Source: Neckera pumila
Taxonomy: Eukaryota > Streptophyta > Bryopsida > Hypnales > Neckeraceae
Direction of reading: 5' to 3'
Assembly: GCA_963969595.1 (NCBI GenBank)
Contig: OZ018416.1
Location: 8,076,065 to 8,140,064, forward strand
DNA: 64,000 bases
Part shown: piece by piece, positions 23,762-35,200 of the stretch
Numbering within the stretch: the stretch's first letter is position 1
Layout: the number at the start of each line of letters is the position of its first letter
Notes under the pieces: generated by a model
Told to the model about the DNA's origin: nothing
What the model saw: the letters and a program-made list of their open reading frames with translations, nothing else
The model's database searches: none
Translations under genes and position numbers: made by a program

Positions 23762-24712
23762 TCCCTAAAGGACCAAGGCCTTTTTTTGGCCCAAAAGCAC
23801 TCAAAATTGCCATTTCTATAGCAAAGAATTAAAAAATTGATTTTTTGCACATCTAACTATAGGATCTTATACCTCACTAGTATGAAAATATGTGGAATTT
23901 TTTTCATATTTTTGGACCACACAGATTGCAAGATATCTGCGTTTAAAGTGAAAAAAACAAGTTTTCAGCACATTGCAAGACTAGAGTTTATGATTTTGAA
24001 CACATTTAAGTTAAATCTTTTGCACTACAAAGTTTTGAGCTTTAAATCTTTGTAGTGGAGAATTGAGTTGAGAGTCTAGGAGAAAAGAAAAATACAAAAA
24101 AGTTTAATTTTCATTATCAAAAAAATTGTTAAGTAGAAGTAGGTACAAGGTAGAAGGAAAATCTAAAATATTGATATCTTTTATATAGAATTAAAAAGCA
24201 CCAATCCCAGTGGCAAGATTGTTCTAGCAAAAAAAATAAACATTGTGGAGCTTTTTTTTTTTGATAAACTGTAAAAATTGCATTTAGAAATGAATCCTAC
24301 AAGTTATTTTTTTCACGAAGATGCTTTAACTGAAGGCCTGAGCCAACAAGCTCCCCCTTTCCAAGGTAAGGAAGTGTCCAAAAAACAAGTTTGTCCAAAA
24401 CTTTCTCATAAAAAATCCTAATGAAATGAATCAAAGCTTTTCAAATAGACAAAAATAAAATCTATACAAAAAAGAAAATTAAAAAAAAAAAAAAATTGCA
24501 ATTTTTTTTTGTTGCCTTCCAAGTGCTGTTTTGAGCTTATTTGGGCATAATTTTTTTTCGCGGGCACCGATTGAAAAAAATTATACTCCCACAAAGCTTA
24601 GCAATTTTTCTATCTTCAAAAAAAGTTTCAGAAAATCAGGACAAAAATTCAACCTGTAGGTACTTGTCTGAAGTTGCATTTGTCATCCAAAGGGACAATG
24701 GTCTTTTAGGGA
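23762..24712 (+). mobile_element. TTAA-family MITE, copy 5
   Basis: 951 bp. Starts TCCCTAAAGGACCAAGGCC after a degraded target (CAAA) and ends GGTCTTTTAGGGA before TTAA (24713-24716). Collinear with copy 1, but with an extra stretch of roughly 45 bp at about 24330-24375 (GGCCTGAGCCAACAAGCTCC) that the other copies lack. Confidence 0.75.
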
Positions 24713-25563
24713 TTAAAGAAGGGCCAAATCCAAGGAGTTAAGAGAAACTAGTGAAATGTGACACCTCTTAAGATTCTTTCAAAGAACTTCTCTATACCAC
24801 CTCTATGGGGAACCCCCAATTTTAGGACCCAATCATAGGCTAGATCATATGCATTGCAATTTCGGTTCTAGTTTACCAAGAAAATTCTACATGTTCAAAA
24901 CCATATGGAATGTGCTTAGGAGTTTAGCCCTTTAGCTTATATGGATAGCTCACAATAATTTAGTTTTCAATTGGAAACGCTAGCCTATAGCTAGATTCTA
25001 GGAAGCACTTTAAGACGGCCTCCTGGATTTAGGACAAGTTGCGTTGATAAAGGCATATCAATGTATACGTCATCATCCCCAATCTGCTAATAGAACCTAG
25101 ACCCTATTCTCGGTAGTGGCTATCAAGGTAGAAAACACAATGGTTTAGAACAAGCTAAAGCTTGTTCTTTGTAGGTTCAATTAGTTTATTTTTTATTTTT
25201 TATTTATTTCTATTTATTTATTTGACCAGCTTTAGCCTGGCTATTGTGTATTGGTGCTCTTGCAATGGAATTTCCATTTGTTTAAGAAAATAAAACTTCT
25301 CCCCTTTCCATCTAAGATTTATTAATGAGTAGAATGATTCTGGTCATTTTTATAACAAATCATCAACAAAATTGTTATAAAACTTGTCTAAATAATTAGT
25401 TTTTGTCCTTATAGCTAAACAAAAAATATGTTGGAATTGGATAATGGTTTGCTTAACTCCTTAATGCTTGGACATCCCAATTTTGAATGATGAACAAAGA
25501 GGTACCAAGGGCTTTTTAGACCAGAGAACTTCTCATTCATCCAAACCAATGCTTGACTTTTAA

Positions 25564-26386
25564 CCCCTAAAGGACCTGTATATGTTTTTTGGCAACATAG
25601 AAATTTTGGGCAGGTACATGTGACTAGAGATTTCCATATTTTTGGCCCAAATTTGAATAGGTGGGGACAAGGAATATCTATCATATGCACAAAATTTCAT
25701 GACATTTGGAAATATGAATTAAAAGTTATTGTATGATATGTAGTTTGTTTCTCAACTCGGGTTGTCTGGGCAGATAAAAAAAAAATCACTTTTTTCAAAA
25801 ACAAATTTGAAATTGGTTTTCTAGAGTTATATATATATATACATGGAAAGCTTTGATTTTGATTAGTGAGTCAAAAGTTATGAGGATTTTTTGTTTGCGG
25901 GCAATTATGGATTCTCTACTCTAAAATAAACTTTGAAATCCTTTATCTTACTCAATTTTCAATATCTTTTGAAAAAATCAAATCATAGGATGTAGGTTGT
26001 TCATTACAACATTGCAACCATTGGGATTATTTTGAATTACTCTCTACTATCATCTACTTACTATTTTTTTCCTATATGTTGTACAATTCCAAATGATCTG
26101 AAAATTTTCAAGCATGTGGCCAACTTGTCTAGGAAAAAGAACCCAAAGAAGTACCACCATTTGAATATTTTTTTTAATAGAAAAGTGAGTATTTGAAGTG
26201 CAACTGCCTTGCAATCACGCGGTGGAAATTTCTGAAATTTTTACCACATGTTCTCAAGTCAGAATACTACAAGATCCTACGGTTACATGTGTCAAAAAAA
26301 GTTCTTTTTCAAAAATTTGGTACTTGTACTGAAAATGGCAATTTTTGAGTGTTTTTGGTGAAAACTTAGTCAAAGAACTTTAGGGG
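25564..26386 (-). mobile_element. TTAA-family MITE, copy 6 (inverted)
   Basis: Starts CCCCTAAAGGACC after TTAA (25560-25563) and ends AACTTTAGGGG before TTTAA. The interior reads as the reverse complement of the copy at 8610-9537 (for example AAAGTTATTGTATG and TTACCACATG in inverse orientation). About 823 bp, non-coding. Confidence 0.75.
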
Positions 26387-26568
26387 TTTAAAAATCACAC
26401 TTTCTGTATACCAAATTTGATGAAATTGAGATAAAATGGTCTTATGCTTAAATATAAGCTAAAATATGCAAAAATTTAAGAAAGGGCTCTGGCCCTAACT
26501 CAAAGGTTGAAAAAGAACGACCTCCAATGAATGGCTTGCAATCACCCACATTTCTTGTGGCTTCGAAT

Positions 26569-26970
26569 TAAGGTAGAATCACGTGTTGCCAACCAGAGAT
26601 CAGTTCCCGACCTAGAGGTGCTCCTATTTGTAATCACGGCTTAGAACATGTTTATTACTCTTTTTTAAAGTTGGGACCAATAAGATCATGACATATGTCC
26701 TAAAGTATGCAAAAAGTAGCAAGAACAAAAGAAGTATGAAGCTAGTTTTTGAGTGATTGGAATTGGAAGACTCTAGTGATCAACTTTGCATTCGGAACAC
26801 TTTTTGGCTCCCAAAATTCACAGTAACTTCAATTTGGGGAATAAAATTATGAAAAATTTTCAGTCCCAATATTTCTTATCTTCCTACATCGGAAAAATTT
26901 TCATCACTCATTTCGCTCATCATCTATTCCAAAATCCCTTAGGTGATCGACTATGGGTGATTCTACCTTA
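26569..26970. mobile_element. TA-flanked MITE with AGGTA ends, copy 3
   Basis: TAAGGTAGAATCAC at the left and GTGATTCTACCTTA at the right form a perfect 14-bp inverted repeat including TA. The interior is homologous over its length to 5842-6267. 402 bp, non-coding. It ends about 110 bp before the upstream in-frame ATG of SAL1, so it lies in or next to that promoter. Confidence 0.65.
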
Positions 26971-27228
26971 GTCTATCCACTGACAATTCTTCGTCAGTGT
27001 TTCACTAGTGTTCATCTCCTCCCCGCCCCGTTGTTGCAGTGTTCCTAGGTTTGCCAGCGCCATAGCCATCGCCACTTGCTCTCGATGTTGAAAGGCGTGG
27101 TGCATCACCACCCTCACCATTTGTGGCACCATTGCCTGCACGACTGGAGCTCCCACGCCCTTTCCAGGACCAGGACCGGGACCAGGACGAGGACGAGCGG
27201 GCGCTGCAGCTGGAGACCCGTCGTCACC

Positions 27229-30200
27229 ATGGCTTCGAATTATCAGGCGGATGTAGCGTTGGCCACAAAGGCAGTTCGCCTGGCGTCGCGTCTTTGTCAG
27301 GTGTGCTCCTCTTTTTCAGATTCGGAATTCCTGATTGGCATTGGATTGATTGGGATTTCTGCTTTTTTTCTTGAGTGGGAGATCAGATTGTGGGTTTGAT
27401 CTGGAACCGTAATTCTGCGTTTTTTTTAATGTTTTCGTGACGGACTTGGCTCTGGCGCCTTGCGTCGCGTCTTTGTCAGGTGCACTCCTTCAATTTCCAT
27501 AAATCCTCATTCGCATTTGATTTGGACTTTATGGCCATTTTTGAGTGGGAGCCCGGATCGTGTTTTTGGTCTGGAACCCTAATTTTGAGCATTTTTGAAA
27601 ATTGAGTGAGTTTTTATACATTTGTGTTCGAGTGTGATGGAATTGGCTCTGGTGGCTTGCGGTCGCGTCTGTGACAGGTGCACTTCTCTTCAAATTCGTA
27701 ATCCTCGTTGGCATTTGATTGGACGTTCTGACCATTTTTGAGTGGGAGCTCGGATTGTGTTTTCGATTCCTAATTCTGCGCATTTTATGAATTTTCGTGA
27801 GTTTTTATACATTTTTTTTCGAGTGTGACCATATTGGTTCTGGCGCCTTCGCGTCGCGTCTTTGTCAAGAGCGGTCCTCTTCAATGTCGCAATCCTCATT
27901 GGCATTTGATTGGATTTCTGGCCATTTTGAGTGGGAGCCCGGATCGTGTTTTGGATCTGAAACCCTAATTTTGAGTATTTTTGAAATTTTCGTGAGTTCC
28001 CACACATTTATTTTTGAGTGTGATGGAATTGGCTCTGGCGCCTTGCGTCGCGTTTTTGCCAGATGCTTTCCTCTTCAATTTTGCTATCCTCATGGCATTT
28101 GATTGGATATTCTGGCTTTTGGGGAGTGGGTGCCTGATCGTGTTTTCGGTGTGAAACCCTAGTCCTGCGCAGTTTTTAAGTTTTTGTGAGCTTTTATACG
28201 GAATTGGCCCGGGTGACTCGTGATTCTGATTCCTCGACTTTGTTTTGATGTCGACTATTTCAGAAGTTTCAAGTTTCTGGTATTTTTTTATTGATGTGGG
28301 ATTTCTCCTTGTTCATTCACTTGTGATCATCGTTCGTCAGTGTATTCGATTGGTTATGTACGTTGTCGAAAGAGCCTGCTCTGATTGAATCCCTTTGGAT
28401 TGAAATTTGTGGTGCTGTTTGATTGGGGGCAGACTGTGCAGAGGGGTTTGCTTGCACAAGAGACTCACACTAAATCCGACAAGTCGCCAGTCACGGTTGC
28501 TGATTATGGTAATTACTTTGACAGCCTCAATGTGCTTCAGTTGTATAGGGTGTCGCGCTCTAAATCTGATTATTGTGTTGCATGTGTGACAACGTGGAAT
28601 GACCATGATGCTTGCTGAGATTATGTATTCCAGGTTCACAAGCGCTTGTAAGCTGGTCATTGGCACGGGATCTTCCACCTGGTTCATTCTCGATGGTTGC
28701 TGAAGAGGTAATTAGGAACTTTCAAGTGATGTTTCCTTTGGGCTCCGCCCTGGAGTTTCCTGCACTCTTGTGATTTTCCTAAAAGTTTGAATTAACAAGT
28801 TAAACCCGCCGGTTATAGGATTCAGAGGAGCTGCGGACGGAGGCAGGGGCATCAATGCTGGATCGGATTACGCAGTTAGTGAATGAGACGATTGCCTCTG
28901 ATGCGAGCCTGGACGTGCCTCGTTTAAGCAAAGAAGAGGTGTTGGAAGCCATTGACCGGGGAAATTCCGAAGGAGGCAGCAATGGCCGCCATTGGGTTTT
29001 GGATCCAATCGATGGTACTAGAGGGTAATTCATGATGATTCATTCTTCCCTTTCATTGGCAACCTGTTCGCGGACACTCAAAAGTAAAAAACCACCCTCC
29101 TAGAAAATCCAGCTTCGTTAAAACCCTGCTAATTGCAATATATTTTACTTTGAAAGAACGAGACCTATCACCAAGGTATTTTGCCAAAAATGATCCGATT
29201 TTTGGATTAATCACCAAGGTACTTGCCAAAAATGATACGATTTTTGGACCAATAGGTGCACTCTTCATTTCTACAGTAACCTGAAGCCATCCATCGGCCA
29301 CTTTTTGGCCTCAGCGTCCTTCCAGGATTTAGACTCTCTAACGTCAGCGCTATTAGTGGTAACTAGGCTAGATTTTCCAGAACACCTCTGCGGTTGGGTT
29401 CTCTACTGATGACTAACGAAATACTTTTGTATCTTTTATTCTTCATTCTATACCTTAGTATTATTTGATTTCTAATCTGTACGCATGGTCCACTTTTTAG
29501 GTTTGTAAGAGGAGATCAGTATGCAATTGCTCTTGGGCTGCTTGATAATGGGAAGGTTGTGGCTGGAGTTCTGGGCTGTCCTAATCTGCCGATGGAATCC
29601 ATTGCCAATGGCGTTCCTGCAAATTCAAGCGAACCTGTGGGTTGTTTATTCTCCGCAAGCCTAGGTGCTGGCACAACTGTGGAATCATTGGACGAGAGGG
29701 TCGAGCCTAAACCGGTGCGTTAGGTATCGTTAGTCTTCCAGTTGTCATATTTCATTTTTTCTGCTTATTGTATGTATCTCAAGGTAAGGTAAACCTGCCT
29801 ATGACAGTCCGAATGCCATCCAGCCCATCGCAGGCTAAAAATTTCAGATAATGCACATTTCAAGAACTAGAATGTACACCATTATTACAAATTTGCCTGT
29901 GATGGGCTGGATGGCATTCGGACTGTCATAGGCAGGTTTACCTTGTTACTTTTTTTAGTATTAGGAAACCCACCCTTCAAATCTACAAATCTAGTCTAGC
30001 CGCTTTGCAATTAACAGAACTTTCTTTAGATTCTGTTTTAAATGGCATTGCAAATGGCGAGGTTTAACGTGCTAGGTTTTCTATAATTTTTTTTTCTACT
30101 AGTGTTTATGCATTGTTTCTTGACAATTTGTTGTAGTGCAGGTGCACGTGAGCAATGTCGAGGATACGACATTAGCAACATTCTGTGAATCTTACGAATC

Positions 30201-31082
30201 TGCGCACTCCATGCAAGATCTAACAGCTAACATTGCTGGGGTACGCTCTTTACAACTGGACTGTCGATTCTCTTGCCACTGTTCGGGTAATTGATTCATG
30301 CACGTGCTTGTGCCTTACATAGTTTTCATTACTTATGTGTTGATTCAGGTGTTGGGTGTCAAAGCACCTCCGGTTCGGATAGACAGCCAAGCGAAGTACG
30401 GAGCTATGGCCAGAGGAGACGCTGTCATATATCTTCGATTTCCTCATGCTGGGTACCGTGAGAAAATTTGGGATCATGCTGCTGGAGCTATCGTCATAAC
30501 AGGTAAGTTAGGGCCTCGTTATACATAAGTCCCAAGTTCCACTTCCCACTTCCCACTTTCCTTGGTACCGTAAATGACATGAGAAATGGGAATTGGAGCT
30601 ACAGTGGGGTCTAGCAAGAATGGAAACCCAATTCAGCCTCCAAGTCTCACTTCCCTTGGCTTTCAAACTTCCGAAAGTGCTCTCATGTAGGCACTGTTCA
30701 GGAAATTGGAACTTGGGATTCGGAACTTGGTATAAAGTCCCGAGTTCCACCGTCGGTGGTCTCATCCAATTAGATTTTGAGGAAAAATGTGGGACTTGGG
30801 ACTTGGGAATCGCCTTGTGGTCACTTGTGAAGGAGTTTATGGTGCATTCACAATACTTGTTCATACTATGGTATCAGCTTTCCTCTGATGTGGTTTGTTG
30901 GCACAATCGCAGAGGCTGGAGGCGAAGTTTTCGATGCAGCAGGAAAGCCGCTAGATTTTTCTAGAGGCAGATGGCTTGATTTGGATCATGGAATCGTTGC
31001 AACGAACAAGAAGCTGCAGCCTGCGGTGCTCGCAGCTGTGCAGAAATGTTTGAAGGAGTTGAAACCGTCTGCCAAACACTGA
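27229..31082 (+). CDS. SAL1: SAL1/HAL2-like 3'(2'),5'-bisphosphate nucleotidase (inositol polyphosphate 1-phosphatase family)
   Basis: Eight exons: 27229-27300, 28433-28508, 28634-28707, 28819-29024, 29501-29714, 30142-30240, 30349-30502 and 30913-31082, giving about 354 residues (Arabidopsis SAL1 is 353). The family dephosphorylates PAP to AMP, damping PAP retrograde and drought signalling, and can also act on inositol phosphates. Metal-binding motifs are present: EED at residues 73-75, DPIDGT at 136-141 and WDHAAGA at 288-294. SKSDKSPVTVADYG-type sequence spans exon 2, and KAPPVRIDSQAKYG is in exon 7. The ATG in CACCATGGC has excellent context. An in-frame ATG at 27085 would add 48 residues rich in His, Ser, Arg and Thr, a possible transit peptide. 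Introns 1, 4, 5 and 7 carry repeats. Convergent with the SUD1-like gene. Confidence 0.94.
27247..28240 (+). repeat. Tandem array of the SAL1 exon 1/intron 1 boundary
   Basis: A unit of about 180-198 bp is repeated roughly five times. Each begins with intron-like sequence (GTGGGAGC, GGAACCCTAATTTTGAGC) and ends with a copy of the exon 1 end, GCGTCGCGTCTTTGTCAG-like, at 27300 (genuine donor), 27479, 27677, 27869 and 28062. The copies at 27479 and 27677 keep CAG|GTG. Those at 27869 and 28062 have lost the GT. Telo-box strings AAACCCTA occur at 27960 and 28154. Confidence 0.85.
29150..29335 (+). repeat. Dispersed repeat, copy 2, in SAL1 intron 4
   Basis: AGACCTATCACCAAGGTATT, GACCAATAGGTGCA and TTTCTACAGTAAC match the copies at 2158-2270 and 31515-31614. 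Here the TCACCAAGGTA...CCAAAAATGAT...GATTTTTGGA segment is itself duplicated in tandem. Confidence 0.65.
29785..29945. mobile_element. Foldback MITE in SAL1 intron 5
   Basis: Arms 29786-29835 and 29895-29944 are reverse complements over 50 bp with one mismatch, around a 59-nt loop. The end TAAGGTAAACC matches the AGGTA-end family (12463-12907 has TAAGGTAAACC at its inverse end). The arms are nearly identical, so insertion or gene conversion is recent. Confidence 0.8.
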
Positions 31083-32293
31083 GTTGGACTTGGTTTGCAA
31101 GAAACTTACCATTGATCTTTGAATCTAGGGATGAAATTTGAGGTGAGTGTTTCACTATCTAGGACACTTCTAAATGATGATGTGGATGAGAGTTCAAACT
31201 CAGCTCTCTTGGTTTTAGTTTCCTTGCAGTATTTTTTCAATATTTTTGATAAATGGATTTTCCAATTTAGCACTGGTAGTACAGTATTACGGACAACATT
31301 GAAGCACTCTCATTTCCATTTTTAATGCGAACCGGGTGTGTTGCCCCGGCTCTTGCCCACCATGATTTCCAGGGGACAAGCCAAATATGATTGTGTTTCA
31401 GATCTTTTTGACTACAGCAGCAATTTATGAGTTGACTTGGTTGCTTCATTTGTTCATTTCACATTTGTCATCAGTTTCCAACGGCAGAACATTTGTAGTG
31501 ACACTTAACCCTGTAAGGGCTGTAAAGGCACTGAGGCCCAAGTTCAAGATTACTGTAGAATGCAAGAATGCAAGGATGATTTTTGGCAAAATACCTTGGT
31601 GATAGGTCTCGTCCATAACGGGTAATACCGAATACCTCATACTTATGCACCGTGCCAGCTCATTTGTCAACTTCAGCAGGGACACAAGGTTCAAAAATAT
31701 CAAATATTGTGAGGGAAGCAACATCAGAACCATTTGCGTATGGCAAAATCACTTCCAATACTGGGTGCACATTATAGCAACCCTTGTGCAAGCGCAAACA
31801 ATTAGTAGTCAAAGTAGTGTCCCACTTCAGCTTACGGGTGCCTGTCCAAATCAGTCAAAAAATGGCCGTCTAAAACAGAAGAAAAAAAACACAACCTTGG
31901 ACCGTTCTGGTAAAATATAGACATCTTTATGTCACAACAGAATTGTAAAGAGAGTGTTTGATAGTACAAAAAAATGAGGTTGAATTTAACAAAAAGCTAA
32001 AATACCTAGAGAGTTTCCACGAGACCTCCCATTCTGTTGGAAATTTCTATGTCATGAAAGGATCCAACACTAGACCACAGATGGAGCTGCAGACTGGGGA
32101 GACTCAAATAGTTGTACCAACTGGTCTTCGATAAATCCCAGTTGCCAAAGGGGACTCAGACCAACGAATTGCACAGCCACCCTAAGGCGCATACATTGCT
32201 CAACAAACCTCTGTACCTACTTTTATACAAAACTCTAAACTCGGAATCAACATGATGCAAATCATTGACCACATTGACTGGCTGAGGAATGCC
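31083..32293. other. Convergent 3' region between SAL1 and the SUD1-like gene
   Basis: This holds the 3' flanks of two genes transcribed toward each other. A reversed dispersed-repeat copy lies at 31515-31614. I see no further gene; frames between 31446 and 31920 resemble nothing known. Confidence 0.55.
31515..31614 (-). repeat. Dispersed repeat, copy 3 (reverse)
   Basis: Reverse complement of the family at 2158 and 29150: GATTACTGTAGAA, GATGATTTTTGGCAAAATA and CTTGGTGATAGGTCTCGTCC occur in inverted order. Confidence 0.6.
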
Positions 32294-35200
32294 TTAGCTA
32301 CTGATGCCTTCATGGCCGACAGCACCCCGAAATTTGAGTGTGCTAGCTGTCGCCCCCATCCTGTGAGCCCCCGATGTTGCAGAGTCCGTCATTCTCTCTG
32401 AATTTGTCCCAATGCTGCTAGCATCGACCGTTGCTGCTACAACTTCGTCTCCACTCCTCTGCTCTCCTGAATTCAACTGTGCTTGGGCTGCTTCATCTAC
32501 TTGCACATCTGCACCATCCTCAGATTCTTCCAACCCTGAAGAAAGTACACATCATTAAATACAATATAGCCTTGAACTTAATCCATTCATCGATTGTCAC
32601 TTGGACAATTATCCTTGACAGCAATATTGGCAAATAAGTTTTCATCACTCAGTTAATAATGTAGCCAATCCAGATAACAGGTGCTGGTTAAAATGAGAAA
32701 CATACACTCCGAACATTCTCTAGGTATGAATCCACATATGAATCCACAAATTTGCAGGAGTACCAGAGATAAGGTTGTATACCTGATGACGGTAGCCTCA
32801 ACAACTCTGGGCTAGGAGGAGCTTTCTTCTGATCTCCATAATTATGCAGCCGCCTTCCCACAAGATAACGATCGTCACGAATAGAATCGTGAAGATCCAG
32901 CAGCCATTGATGAAGCCGATGTCCACCATACCAGAAAATTCCAAAGAAGAGACATCCAAGCCAGGCATACCGATATACTGCCGAGTTTATCATCAATGAA
33001 TAACCGAGAAGAGGAAACAACCCTCGTGCAAAGACGTATGGCACACAGAGAGCTGTCAAGAGGTGGATGAGTACTGGCGCAATGATATTTGTAAACACCC
33101 ACCAGCCCTTTAGTTGGGAAAACCCGTCATTGCGAACTTGCTCAAACTTCAGTCGCCAGCTATCGTCAACCAGAGGCACGATCTGTCCAAGCATCACCTG
33201 TTAAGATAAGAGCATTGGTTTAAAAATTAACAAGTTCTGCTTTCCAGGAAATATGACAATCCGTTAACCATTCAAAGAAGTCTGCCAAATAATCGTGCGA
33301 ACAACATGCAAGAATCCATCAAGCTGTGCCAACAATGCACCAACTGAAACTCTCAAAAGGGAAAGTGAGAAACAACTCCACCGTTTAGGCAACTCACCAG
33401 CCTTGTCCAGATCTTCAAGAACACGAGTCCCAAGGCCCAATCTTGATAAAGGAGAAACACCGGGCTCTCGTCAATAGGTACTCGCAAGGGAACAACAATC
33501 AGTAGCTCAAAAAGAAGGCCGATAAGTACTGGAATAATCACAATCTGCACAGCCAAATACCCACCCAGTATTAGATATAGCAATCTACCAAATACTACTC
33601 AGGTGATATCAAATTAAATCATAAAAAAAAACCCCATGGAATTCTTCATAAAAAATAAAAATGCGTACTAACTGCACCTGGGTATGGTTTATCAATATGT
33701 ACTACCGGTACATAAAATAAAAAAATAATGCCGAAAATTGAAGACAGAAGGAGCTGGCTCATACCCAGAGTGATAGAAGCACAAAGCTCTTGGCTACGAT
33801 GGATGACCACTTAACAACCTGTCGCAAAAAGACCCGTATGTCGTGGGTCCGCAGGTAGTCTACCACATATTGTACTGCTGCAGCAGTAGCCCAAAGCACA
33901 TAGCACCCAATGTTGAATGCATATAGATCTGCAAAAATAGAAGCAAGCATGTCAAGCTCAGAACCACAATTTCACGAATAGACTCAAAATGAAAAAAACA
34001 GTCCTTCAATCACCGGAAGCAACTATGTAAATGCTTTACAGAGATCCATACATTTCAATCTTGGAAGATTAGTAACAAATACGCACTTAAGTGACTACAG
34101 GGATTCATGGATATGGCACGACGAACGCAAAATTCTCACCGTTGCACTTTGCACCACGGGTAATAGGAAGACGCGAAAAGGAAGTGAATATGAACCGCCC
34201 AATGGAGATGGGAAGGAGCACCATGGTCGAGTTAAACGCAAGCAGAGTTAACCATGCCCCCAGTAAAAGAAGCACAATTCGTGACGCAAACTGATACCTG
34301 AGGACCAATACAGTACAATGGTTGATACGTTGAATTAAAGAAGTGAAATCTATAAACTCGAATGCATGGTTGTATCAAAACGTCTCTTGAACGAATTGCC
34401 TTGACTGACAACATCAACCCTGAGTAGCATGTCAGACAACCACAAATGCTAAGCATGAAATATGGCTAACAAGGACCAAAAGATACAATGAAATACCCCG
34501 CACACCCTAAAATAAATGGGCCAAAAAACATAGACTTGGTCAAAAAGCAGCGCAGTAAGCAGAAATCAAATTTACGATGCAGAGTCAGTGAAGGTGGATA
34601 CATACTCTTCAGTTTCATGTTCGTCATCGGAGTCTGATACGTCATTGCCCTGGGCAGTGCCAGACGGAGTTTCAATCTGGTGACGATTTCCTGCGGCATC
34701 ACCATGTCCACCTTCACCTTGATTCTCATCAAAAATATTGTTGACTCTGTCTTGTCTCCTCTCTTCATTATTGTTGGCAACAACTCCATTCGCCTCCTCA
34801 GCTCCAGGAAGAAGAAAGTCAGATAAGCCCAGCACCCAGCCCACATTTGAAAACCAGTGGGAGAGGACATTTTTGATTGTTGCACGAGGCCTGAAGTGCT
34901 CCACAGCAAAGGGAATACAGATATGAAATAGCAGCATATCTGCTGGGATCTCAGTGAATGGATCAGACACCCTGCAAGACCAGAGTAGCTCATTATTTTC
35001 AAAGCCCCTATCAATTTTGAAGGCTAAAAAGTGTAGCCACTCCCACTGAACTGCAGAAGCATCAAGCTGAATCGAACAAACTTGAAGCCAGGTGAATCTG
35101 TCAAATGAATACTACTGAAACACATCAAGGACCATATTCAGAACTGCTGCACAGTAATAAATTGCTCAATCGGCTGCAGAAGTTGAGTTTCACCTTATAT

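Noticed and set aside
30503..30912. Second foldback transposon in SAL1 intron 7
   Set aside because: Repeated GGGACTTGGG/TCCCAAGT strings occur in both orientations, but no consistent termini or extended pairing could be drawn.
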